From Cryptomeria japonica (lineage: Eukaryota; Streptophyta; Pinopsida; Cupressales; Cupressaceae), in NCBI RefSeq assembly GCF_030272615.1, contig NC_081408.1:403675389-403739388 (forward strand): a stretch of 64,000 nucleotides of DNA. The letters are read 5' to 3'. The notes under the pieces are model-generated. The model made no database searches. It was not told where the DNA came from and saw only the letters and a list, made by a program, of their open reading frames with translations. How positions within the stretch are numbered: position 1 is the first letter of the stretch; each line of letters begins with the position of its first letter. Positions 34,300-44,139 of the stretch are shown here, one piece after another. The translations under genes were made by a program, and so were the position numbers.

Positions 34300-34444
34300 T
34301 GTCTCCTTGGGTTCTTTGCTATTTTTTCTGTTTGCTGGTTTTTTGGACCAGTCACTTTGTATGAGGACTCTATTTTCTCATCTTTTTATTTTAACTATGT
34401 TGTAATGGTTTCGGGTCCTTAAAACCTGTTTTTCATTCAATCAG
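34300..34444 (+). other. LINE 3' UTR
   Basis: T-rich with GGTTTCGGGTCCTTAAAACC near 34410; ends directly at the right target duplication. Confidence 0.6.
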
Positions 34445-34459
34445 AATGACAAACCCAAA
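34445..34459. repeat. LINE target-site duplication (right)
   Basis: AATGACAAACCCAAA; one mismatch to 29743-29757. Confidence 0.8.
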
Positions 34460-35239
34460 CTTGTTATGAAATTCTCAAATGCAAACCGATAGGCCAAAAC
34501 TTAGGTAAAGAATAAACTAGGTTCAACATGGTCTAAGTGCCAATCTAGGGATTGTAAGCTTGCAAAAGCTGTTGTGGCTATCTGCACAAAGGTTATAGGT
34601 AGCAAGTTGACTGGGGATGAAATGCAACTAGGAAACACAAAAACTACTCAAGTCAAAATCCGAACAATAAAATACCAAACCACACTAGTGATTAATGCAA
34701 AAATAATTCATAACACAATCTAAAACATGGAAGAAATATACAAACATTATTGAAGCAATAAAATACAGAAAAAAATCACCAATCTTCCCCAAGGAGTGGG
34801 TCCTTGCTCCTAGTTCGCATAGTGGAAGGAATGAAAGACTTTCTAAACTAGTTCAATCATGCAAATACTGATTTTATTTATCAGAAAATAATGTTGTTGG
34901 TGATACCAAAATCTACTCTTTTACTAGTTGACATAACACACATATTTATATACCAAGTCTATGACAACAATTGATAATAAATACTTTGTCTTGACCTGCT
35001 ACTAATAAAATAGGAAGGAATGGCTCACGTAAAGCCTTGTTTATTGTCCATGAATGAAGAATAGTCTTGTTATAACAATGAACAAAAAATAGGATAGAAT
35101 AATATTTCTCTAGTTGGCAATAACTAGAATTTACATGTCCTTTTTCACAATATAATGCTTTTGATTTTCTCCTCCAACTATTATGCAACCACCTCCCTTA
35201 TTATAAATTAGCACTATAATCGAAGAGCCAACTAGAACC
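34460..35239. other. No gene seen
   Basis: AT-rich sequence that would have joined 29742 before the LINE inserted. The ORF at 34946-35188 has no recognisable content. Confidence 0.5.
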
Positions 35240-36483
35240 TATTGGCATTATGAATGAATTGATTATGTTTTGCATTGATGTTTTGTCATTGATGTCAACA
35301 CTAGCTGTTATGGTTGGTTACCGGCAGACAGGTTTTGGTTACCGACAGAAGATCTAGTGTTATCCATAGAAGGGACTATCTGTTGGACACTTCAGACATG
35401 TTTGGATGAATGAAGTATGATTGATTTTATGTGTTACATGTTCCTGGAGTATGTTTTGGTCAGTTGATATTGACCTGGTGATCGATGCTATCATACACTC
35501 TTGTAAACCCTTACTGGCATGGGTTTAAGGTTTTACCAGCAGAGCTTTTATTGAGAATCTTGGATAGGATGCATAAGTGGTGTTGGTGAGGCTTCTAGAT
35601 GGATTTCAAGATGTTGAAGATGTTCTTTGATCATGCCTCAATTGATTTAAGACATCACTTTGGTGTGGTGGACCCAAATTAGGTTTGGTACCTATCTAGG
35701 TTATGGACTGGTATCATGTTAACGTGCTCTCTACACGTTACCAGGATGATTTATGGATTGGTTATTGTTATTTTGGTCTCAATCTGACATGGCATATCAT
35801 TGTAATATGGATGTATGTAATGATCTTATTGTAATATCTTTTAGGTGGTCGACCTAATTGGTTTAGGCCTTAGGGCTTGTATAAATTGATGTAAGATCTC
35901 ATTGCAGATTATAATAAGGTATAGGAATGGAAATATAATATCATATGTGAAGGAGATCTGGTCGATCATAGGTGATCGAATTGGGTTTAAGGAAGAGGTC
36001 AAAGGCCTCTGGTATTGAGCTTAACCGAGATTGTAATCAAGCATGGTAGATGCTATCTCTGGCAGTTCATTATTCTGGATTGTTGTCCATTTATCTTGAG
36101 GTGGTTACAACCTCTCTGTAGTCAGTGAGACTCTTTTGTAATTAGAAATACACTCTAGGTAATGTGCCTTCCTGCACGTGTAGGCCCCTCATTATATCAC
36201 ATACTTTCTGTAGAAGTATCATCTGACTGTGGGTAGGCTTCCCACCGTGGTTTTTTCCTTTCTGGGTTTTCCACGTACAAATCATGGTGTTAGGTGGTAT
36301 GGTTGCATTATGTTAATTCTCTATTTCATTCTTAAGTTTCATTGATCACCGGTATTTGTTTCTGCTATTCCAGTACTTAATATTTATGTGATCCGGTTAA
36401 AGGTTATAAAGTGGTTTAATTGATATAATCTATTAACAACTTATTCACCCCCACTTCTCAGTTGTTCACCGGTTATCCTAACA
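35240..36483 (+). repeat. Probable solo copia LTR
   Basis: Starts TATTGGCATTATG (eroded TGTTGG) and ends GTTATCCTAACA. Shared words with Copia-1: TTTTGTCATTGATGTCAACAC, GATCTCATTGCAG, TCCCACCGTGGTTTTTTCCT. No coding sequence or primer-binding site follows. The flanks GAACC and ACACC match at only 3 of 5 bases, so a target duplication is not established. Confidence 0.7.
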
Positions 36484-36585
36484 ACACCATCATGGAGGAT
36501 GATGTCATCCATGAGAATTGTGACTTTGAATACCAACTTTTAATCATGACAAGAAGTTATTGTGAAATAGGTGATAGCAAGTTTG
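36484..36585. other. Short fragment between two LTRs
   Basis: About 100 bp, open in one frame (MEDDVIHENCDFEYQLLI). Unrecognised and too short to name. Confidence 0.3.
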
Positions 36586-37743
36586 TGTTGGAAGTATGTG
36601 TTGATATGTTGTTGTGGTTGTCATTGATGTCAAACTTGTTGTTTTATAATGGTCCAAAAAGTTTTTTGGTGCAGAGTTATCTTGTTGTGTTATTGGTGCA
36701 GTTGATCCGTTGGTTGTTCCAAAAGTGCTTAGGTCTAGAATCTGTTGTTGGTATTGAGTATTATTGTTATCTTCATTGGATGTAGTTTTGGTATCATGTT
36801 TATGATGGTTTTGTCATCCAAAAACATCCATGTGTTCTCCAAGCGTTTTGGCATTGATCGTTGCTAGTTATGAGATTATATGTTTGACCTATCCTTAGGT
36901 TTGGATATGATTTGTGGAAGCATGGTTGATATGTTATGGGTCTCACTGTAGCGTGTGGAGATCCGAATTTGAGTTCTTTGCATTGGAGAGTATGTTTTGA
37001 TTAGTACTTTCTTATATGATTGTGAAGTGTGTAGATATGTTGTTGGTTATGTTCCAGTGACTGCAGATCAGTGAATCAATCTTTGTAAGATGTGTTTTGG
37101 TCATCTCTTTCTCCTTGAGTGGATCAACGTGTGTGTTTTTTGATTCGGAAAGTATATTTTGATTCATGCTGACTTAGTTTAAACTTTTATGATCTATCTT
37201 GTATATAAGAATGAGTGTTTTTAAGTGTATAAGCATGGGATGTGATTGAGAGTAGATGTGGTGAACAGAAAAGATCAGAGGTTCGGTGAAGAGAAGAAGA
37301 AGAGTTGTGTTCAAATGATATGCAAACTATGTTGAGACAGAGTGTTGGCAGATGAGATTAGAGTTGTGTGTGCTGATGTTGGTTGCTTCATGCGGAGTTC
37401 AAGGACTCAAGAGATCCTTCTTTTCAAATCATTTTTCTATATATTACCCTGAGTGCAGTGAGCTTCAAGTTTTGCAAGTCCTCTTTGTATCTTGCCCCAT
37501 GAGCAGTTAGCCTTGGCAAGCAAGTCCAGAGCAGTGAGCTCCTATTTTGTAATCATTTATATTCATACTGGATATATTCTTGTGGGCAGGTGCTCACTGT
37601 GGTTTTTATCTACTTGGGTTTTCCACGTATAAATATTGATGTTCATGTGTTGGATGTGTGTTGAAGTTTAATTGTTTATGTGTTGCATTTAAATTTTTTT
37701 TGGACTGATTCACCCCCCTCTCAATCCTGCCTTGGGTTCAGCA
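36586..37743 (+). repeat. Copia-C 5' LTR
   Basis: TGTTGGAAGTATGTGTTGAT...GGGTTCAGCA, about 1158 bp, colinear with 57490-58674. Confidence 0.85.
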
Positions 37744-37745
37744 AT

Positions 37746-37763
37746 TGGTATCTAAGCATGGTT
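37746..37763 (+). promoter_or_regulatory. Copia-C primer-binding site
   Basis: TGGTATCTAAGCATGG, close to the TGGTATCAGAGC complement of initiator Met tRNA used by most plant copia elements; 2-3 bases after the LTR. Confidence 0.8.
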
Positions 37764-37801
37764 CCTCTTGAGTAAGCTTAACTAATTGAAGTAGATACAA
37801 T

Positions 37802-38700
37802 ATGGCACAAGATGTGCATTACAAGGTTCTGATCTTTGATGGCACTAATTTTCCGTATTGGAAGGAGAGAATGGAGTCGTATTTGGAGACATTGTAGAAT
37901 GTAATTTGGGAAATCATTCAGACTGGATATAAAGAGCCATGGGGTGGTGCTAAGAATTTGGATAAGATAAAGTCGAAGGAAGCTAATGTGAAGGCTAGAG
38001 CTATGATTCTGATTTGTATAAGTGATTTTGTGTTTTGGCAGAGTAAAAGGGTTAAAGGAAGCTAAAGTTGTATGGAACAAGATGTGTTTGGCATATGAAG
38101 GTGATCCGAAGAGGCTAGGCTGATGAATTTGAAGAAAAAATATGAGTACCTGAGAATGCTAGAAGATGAAAGTGTTGATAACTATATTCATATACTGACT
38201 AATCTTGTTGATGGTATTAGAGCTACTGGTGGAAATCTAGAATAATGTGATGTTGTGCATAAGATCTTACTGACTTTTCCTAATTCCTACAAGCCACATA
38301 GATGTGCTATACAAGAGAGCAACGATTTGAGTAAATATACTATTGATCAACTTATTGGTACCTTAGCAACCTATAAGATTTTAGAAATGGAGCAATAGAA
38401 GAGAGAAAAGAGAGAAGCAACATTTAATGTTGTAAGACGTGATTATCCAGAATGCAGTGGAGATATAGATGAATCTGAAGTAAATTTTGTGAGAAGATTA
38501 CAGTGTGGCATTGGAAAAACAAAGGTAAGTTACCTCTAAAATGTTTTTCTTGTGGTAGAATTAAACATTTTGCTTCTAATTGCAATTATAGAGAAGACTA
38601 TAAGAGACCCAATGTTAATGAGAAGAAGAACAAGTTTAAGAACCACAATTTTAATAGAAGAGAGAAGAAGGGATTATTTTCTATTGAGGAGCATCCATCA
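37802..38700 (+). pseudogene. gag: Copia-C gag
   Basis: The ATG at 37802 opens MAQDVHYKVLIFDGTNFPYW, the copia gag start. It continues ERMESYLETL-stop-NVIWEII; the TAG at 37895-37897 fits CAG. The frame then shifts (NLKKKYEYLRMLEDESVDNY, 38130-38190). The zinc knuckle CFSCGRIKHFASNC is complete at about 38540-38582. The stop at 38701 separates it from protease. Confidence 0.8.
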
Positions 38701-39359
38701 TAAGATGAAGTTGATGATTATTCGAATGAAGAATCCCTATTTCTGACAATCGAGGATAAGAAGAGTGCTTCGGAGAAACATGAAGATGGGAAGATTGTTA
38801 AGATTACATTCCATGCTAAGATAGAACTGAATACATGGATTGTAGACTTCAGATATTCAAATCATATGACCGGTGATAAAGACGGGTTTATCAATCTAAA
38901 GAAGTATGATGGAGGATCAATGAAGTTTTCTAAAGAAGATGGTGTAGCTATTCGAGGTATTGGAAGTGTTTTAATTGATGGTAAGAATAAGACTGATAAT
39001 ATTAATTATGTTGAAGGTTTAAGACATAGTTTATTAAGTGTTAGTCAAATGTGTAGAAAAGGGTATGAAGGTTTTTTAGTAGTACCGAATGCGTGATCAG
39101 AAAGGAGAATTCTGGTTAAAGATTTGTAGGAGTTAGAATATGTGGAAATGTATATTATATCAAGGATAAAGAGGATAACAAGTGTTTTCTAGTGAAGAAG
39201 GTTGAGATTATTCCTACAGTTTCAGAGAAGACAAGTGACCCAGAAGAAAGCAAAGAGAAGGAAACAAATAAAGAAGAAGAAGAAGAATTGGAGATAAGAC
39301 AAAAGATGTTTAGACCAATAGGAAAATTGCAGAAGATCAAGATCAAGCTAATTACTATT
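38701..39359 (+). pseudogene. pro: Copia-C protease with broken active site; integrase absent
   Basis: TWIVDFRYSNHMTGD (about 38835-38880) replaces the D-S-G active site with D-F-R. NYVEGLRHSLLSVSQM and the GAG-pre-integrase beginning follow. The sequence then passes into an acidic linker (EESKEKETNKEEEEELE, 39240-39300) like the usual region between integrase and RT. The whole integrase catalytic core is missing. Tat-B inserted in this linker at 39359/39360. Confidence 0.75.
39355..39359. repeat. Target-site duplication of Tat-B (left)
   Basis: CTATT before TGTAGACACC; repeated at 55688-55692. Confidence 0.95.
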
Positions 39360-39384
39360 TGTAGACACCTAAAATTGTCATGTC

Positions 39385-39621
39385 TAATTAAATAAATATC
39401 TTTATTTATTTAATTATCTTAACCTAATTCTTCTATTAATTAAATAAATCTTTATTTATTTAATTAATTCATTTATCCTCTTCTAGCCTTATTTCTCATT
39501 TAAATAAATTCATTTATTTATTTAAAATATCCTTTTCCTAAATTAAATAAATAATATTTTATTTATTTAATTGATCCCACTTCCTCTATTAATTAAATAA
39601 ATCTTTATTTATTTAATTAAT
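39385..39621. repeat. Five serial AT-rich palindromes in the Tat-B LTR
   Basis: Palindromes at about 39385-39416, 39435-39468, 39498-39527, 39541-39572 and 39588-39621, each of the form TTAATTAAATAAA-loop-TTTATTTAATTAA. They are separated by short C/T-rich stretches. Repeated in the 3' LTR at 54920-55156. Confidence 0.85.
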
Positions 39622-39784
39622 TCATTAACCTTTTCTACCCATGACACATGTCATTCATCTCTTAATTCATACACTACCTACCCTCTCATTATTTTCTTAT
39701 TTCCTCTACCTACCCTCTAATCATAGCCGACCATTTATCTTTTACACCTCTCAATCTTATCCCTCCATTTCATATAGTGTCTTC

Positions 39785-39791
39785 TATATAA
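39785..39791 (+). promoter_or_regulatory. Candidate TATA box of Tat-B LTR
   Basis: TATATAA followed by GGAGATACTTCC, after a C/T-rich upstream stretch. Confidence 0.55.
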
Positions 39792-40155
39792 GGAGATACT
39801 TCCTTCATTATCAACTCTAACTAACCAACTACTTGATCAATTGACGACACTACGCCTTTGCACTTTCATATGCGATCCTACTTGCAACCACATTTCTGTT
39901 CTTTGTTGAGCTCTTGTGCACACATAAAATCTGAGAGCAAATATATCAAGCAAGATCAATGGAGATAGGAAGAATGGAGATCCAAACCCTATTGGACATG
40001 TGATGGTATAATCTTTGTGATTTCATTTGATTTGCATTGTCTTAGGTAATCTTCATATGTTATGGTGGATCTTTGTTGTTGTTAGGCTAGGGCTTTGTGG
40101 TTGGATTCATTTAGTCTTTCAACATTGTTGTTATCCATTTTCACCATATACATTT

Positions 40156-40173
40156 TGGCACGCCCGGTGGGAC
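40156..40173 (+). promoter_or_regulatory. Tat-B primer-binding site
   Basis: TGGCACGCCCGGTGGGAC starts 3 bases after the LTR end and differs from that of Tat-A, so the two families prime from different tRNAs. I do not assign the tRNA. Confidence 0.75.
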
Positions 40174-40261
40174 TCTTGTCCCTTTTGCATTTAACATATT
40201 TTGTTGTAGATTTTGTTTTGAAGTTGCAGATCTGACAATTCCGACAACATTTTGATATTTC

Positions 40262-40507
40262 GCGTCTACGCACTTTCGGATCGCGTTTTTGATTTTCTGT
40301 CGCGTCTATGAAACCTGGAACTGCATCTGCATCCTTGACAATATTTTATTTCTTTTTTTTTTGCAGATTTTGGGAAACGCGTTTATGTTCCTCAGCCGTG
40401 GCTGTGAAGTCTTCAAACACGTCTACGTTTGGGAGTCTCGTCTATGTCAAGTTTAGGCGCGTCTGTGTGTTTTAGCAGCGTCTGTCTGTGACAACTGCGT
40501 TTGTGTT
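40262..40507 (+). repeat. Tat-B leader array 1: ~20-bp phased GCGTCTGTGT motifs
   Basis: Motifs related to GCGTCTGTGT begin at about 40262, 40283, 40302, 40323, 40379, 40419, 40438, 40459, 40478 and 40498. Neighbouring copies are 19-21 bp apart. Confidence 0.8.
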
Positions 40508-41189
40508 CGGTTGTTGTGTTTTTGGTTTCATTAATTCAATTTTTTGTCATTCGGATTTTAGATCTAGTTTATTTTGGGCTAACATTTTCAGATCTAGCTA
40601 ACGAAATTGGTGCAGCTTGTATTGAAAGCAAAATCATTTTGTTGAAGGCCCCTATTTTCACAATGTCTTTTGGATCTAAAATTTACCTAACTTGTGTTCT
40701 TGCAGGAAGGGGTGATTATTTCAAACAATCCAAACTACTAATAGATCTTTGTTGCAGGACCTTGATAGAGGTTTTTTTATCTTTTATTGTGTGCCTTGTT
40801 TTCATAGATTAGCAAACACTTCAATTGGTGCACTAAAATTGAACCATTGTCTTTTGTGTCTTGAGCAATAGGCTCTTTTTGTTTAATCTTTAGAGGGCCT
40901 GTCTCCCCATGTGGTCATTAGGACTACTAGTGAGGAGAGAACAATCCAAGTGGTAGCAAAAAAAAAGCCATCTTCTTCCAAACCACTATAAATAACTGTA
41001 TCCATGGTGAAAACTATGGATAATGTGTGTTGATTAGTTCATACCGACACTATGTCTCCCCATAAACCTGTTTGATCAAATTTATTTGATCATTTGTAGG
41101 GCGTAACCCCTACCGACTGGGAGCCTTATGTATTTACAGAGCTGAAAGTTCCACATGTATGGCCACATGAGCGGATGCCCTTACTAGCA
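40508..41189 (+). other. Tat-B leader, non-coding
   Basis: Contains TTTAGAGGGCCTGTCTCCCC (about 40891), shared with Tat-A. The ORF 40501-40812 is not conserved in Tat-A and is taken as chance. Confidence 0.55.
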
Positions 41190-41445
41190 TCTTTTTGTTT
41201 TAGAAGCCAAAATCCTTCTAGTTGTTGGGGAAGGAGGTCGGACCTCTGGTAGCGGCCCACACACATACGGTCCTTAGTAGAGATACAAAGTTCTCCATGA
41301 GGAGTTTTCATGGGGACTGATGCTTGGCTGCCCTGAGAAGTGAGTGCTGAGGGTGGAGCCAATGGGGTCAAGCATCTAAGTATCCACTCTGAATAGCGTA
41401 GCCTCGGGGGAAACTCCATGTGGGATCAACAGCTATTGTCTTGGC
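41190..41445 (+). promoter_or_regulatory. Conserved leader block with GATGCTTG/CAAGCATC stem (Tat-B)
   Basis: GATGCTTG (41319-41326) pairs with CAAGCATC (41369-41376) as in Tat-A. The start of the loop (GCTGCCCTGAGAAGTGAGTG) is identical. The flanking text CCAAAATCCTTCTAGTTG is also shared. Confidence 0.65.
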
Positions 41446-41720
41446 CAGCCATAAGAATTGTGCTTGACTTATTTTGAACAATCAAACATTCAAGACCAAA
41501 CACCAAAACATTGTGTCTTTCATGTCTTCAAGTGTATGCAAAATAATTTTACATCAAACAACACACTTGTCTTTGAGTCATTTTGGAGTCTAAACACTTC
41601 CAAACATTGAGTCCTCATCAACACTGTGTCCTCTTGTCATGAAAAACAGTCAAACATTCAGATTTGGTCACAACAAAACAACTTCACAGATTGGAAAAAT
41701 TGCACAAAGTTTGCAAAAAC

Positions 41721-41935
41721 GCATCTGTGTCTGACAAAATAGCGTCTGTGTCATATAAACACATCTGTGAAGGGAATAAATGCATCTGTGTCTTTTGAGC
41801 AACATTGCAGCATCTCAGAAACGTGTCTGTGTCTGGTAGAATCATGTTTGTATCATTTAAGAGCGTCAGTGTATGACAGAATAGCGTTTGTGTCCTTTAA
41901 GCGCGTCTATGAAGTATACAGGCACGTCTGTGTTT
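41721..41935 (+). repeat. Tat-B leader array 2: ~20-bp phased GCRTCTGTGT motifs
   Basis: Copies begin at 41721, 41742, 41761, 41782, 41823, 41844, 41863, 41884, 41903 and 41924. Spacing alternates 21 and 19 bp with one double step, implying an ancestral 40-bp dimer. Confidence 0.8.
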
Positions 41936-42423
41936 AGGATTGAAAACTTTCATAATTCAACAAACAAGAACAGTCAGTTTCAGACTTATTGAGCTTCCTA
42001 GGCTATCTCTTCAGGTTTTCATCTATATTCAGCCTATCTTTGGGTCTCACAAATTCCATCATTGCTTTACACCTTACATTACATTCATATTTGTCTAAAC
42101 TTGAGTCAAAAGGTCACTTGCTTGTCCTCATCATACTTTTTCAACACACTACATATAACAACATTTTGCTAAGTGGTCCCTCATCAAGGTCTATCACCTT
42201 TGGGTCTCATTTGGTCTTACTTAGAGTCAAGGTCAACTTACCTCATCAAGAGAAACTATCCTCTCTTTGGAAGCCACACCTACTCTACTACATACATACT
42301 TGGTCTTACACTTTGGACATTGCAAGTAAACCTCAGATTCATTTACATTCCATCCAACTCTTGGTCTTCCATACTCTTTTCCACTTTCATCTAGTCTCAC
42401 ACATCTTGGTCAATACCTAGTTC

Positions 42424-44139
42424 ATGGTTGAAACCCATTTCCAAAAATCTAGGAGAGAAGCTAAAGAGGCTCAAGAGTCCGCAAACATGAGTTCCTATGA
42501 GTATGACAATGATATCTTTTTCAATTCTGATCATACTACATTACCTGACATGGATGCCTATAGAAACATTCCAAATGTTGAGAACATGGACACTACAAAC
42601 AAAAATGATACACACAATGACAATATGGATAACTTCTCTATACATTCAGCAAAAGTGGAAGACACCATTATGAATCCCCATTTCAATAGATTGGTTGAGG
42701 AAATAATGAGGAGAGATAGACAATACTTTCTACAAGTGATGGCACAAAGTGGAACCAAGATCCCTCATGAATTTGACATGTCTCAAATAATGGAAAATCG
42801 ACCTTTGTAACAAACTCACTCCAACATGGATCAAAGGAGGCCTAATAGTGGAGGAAATAGAGGACCACATATGGTGCCCAAATCACCATCATCTTTGTTT
42901 CAAAAACCAGAGGTCCCATACACACATGGTCAAGCATATGATACTCACTTTTGCAAACCATTATGGAAGTCTTATGCAGAAAAATATGCTCAATCACATA
43001 CCAATGCTAAGGATCAGCCACCAAAGCAATTGGATATTCAAAGGCATGCTCAAAATTTGGACACAAGGAAACCCCGCATCAAATTTGGGGGCAACACACT
43101 AGAACAAACTCATGACATTCCTATAGAGTATGGTATATATGGACAAAGCAGATATGTCATTCCTCAACATGACTCTATACCAAGTGGTCCTTATATGCAG
43201 CATCATTATAGACCTCCTCCATATGAACATGTGTATGATCAATACCATCCATATATGCAACATGGTCCTCCTCCACACAGTGGTTCAGGCATGGGGTATG
43301 GTCCAAGAAGTTGATCTCCACCTAAGAAAAATTTGGAACAACAAATTAAGGACTTACAAAAGAAAATGAAGGACATAAATACACCAAAGCCAACATACAC
43401 AATGAGAGACATATGTCCTTATCCATTTGACAAGAGCATTCCAATGCCTCCATTTCCTACACACTTTGTGACGCCTAAGTTTGATAAGTATAGAGGAAAA
43501 GGAGATCCTAAGGCACATATAAGACATTTTTTCACAGCTTGCATTGAGGTAGCAGTAGAAGAGACATATTTGATGAGATTATTCCCACAGAGCTTAGGTG
43601 ATCAAGCTATAGAATGGTTCTCCCAACTTCCACCTGGTATTAAGTCATGGGGTGACTTAGCAGAGGCATTTATCCAACATTTTTCATACAACATAGAGAC
43701 AGACATATCAGTCACTACTTTGTGCAACACCAAGCAAAAGGATGGAGAATCTTTTTCATCATTTTTACAAAGATGGAGAAATCTAGCCAGTAGATGCTCT
43801 TGTGAAATTCCACAAAAACAAATGGTAGAGATGTTCACCCAGAATGTTAACAAAGACATTGGCTATGATCTAAGGAAAGCTTGTTTGTCCACCTTCAAGG
43901 ACGTCATTGAAAAAGGCTTAGCAATAGAAAAGGTCCTAATTGAGCAAGGAGTCATTAAGATATTCAAAGAAAACAAAGATGACTTTAAAGGAAAAGATAA
44001 GCCAAGATTTTGGAACAAAAACAAGAACATAGTCAATGATGGTGTTGTTGATGCCAATAAAGTGCGACCCAAAATCATTTTTTCAAGATCAAGCTTTACA
44101 AACAATCAAGTGAATACTCAAACAACTTCCAAATCATGA
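42424..44139 (+). pseudogene. gag: Tat-B gag
   Basis: The start chosen is the ATG at 42424 (MVETHFQKSRREAKEAQES). The N-terminal part is polar and rich in His, Pro and Tyr. The gag capsid-like domain lies at about 43400-43990: DICPYPFDKSIPMPPFP, AIEWFSQLPPGIKSW and NTKQKDGESFSSFLQRW, aligning with Tat-A. Stops at 42808 (TAA), 43312 (TGA) and 44137 (TGA) fit Gln or Arg codons. The frame is unbroken by indels and continues into protease. Confidence 0.85.

Larger units (their letters stand above)
29758..34444 (+). mobile_element. L1-type LINE, 5'-truncated, with an extra third ORF
   Basis: A 15-bp duplication flanks 4,687 bp holding RT, a zinc finger, RNase H, a further 575-codon ORF and a short 3' UTR. 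The 5' end starts inside RT, so ORF1 and the endonuclease are absent, a typical product of target-primed reverse transcription. No poly(A) tail is visible; the element ends ...TTTTTCATTCAATCAG before the duplication. The duplication encloses ORF3, which argues that ORF3 was part of the transposed RNA. Confidence 0.8.
39360..40152 (+). repeat. Tat-B 5' LTR
   Basis: TGTAGACACC...CCATATACA, 793 bp, with a TATATAA element at 39785. Confidence 0.95.

Noticed and set aside
36462-36785. 107-residue ORF across 36484-36585 and the Copia-C LTR
   Set aside because: It runs from an LTR end through a 100-bp gap into another LTR; a chance frame.
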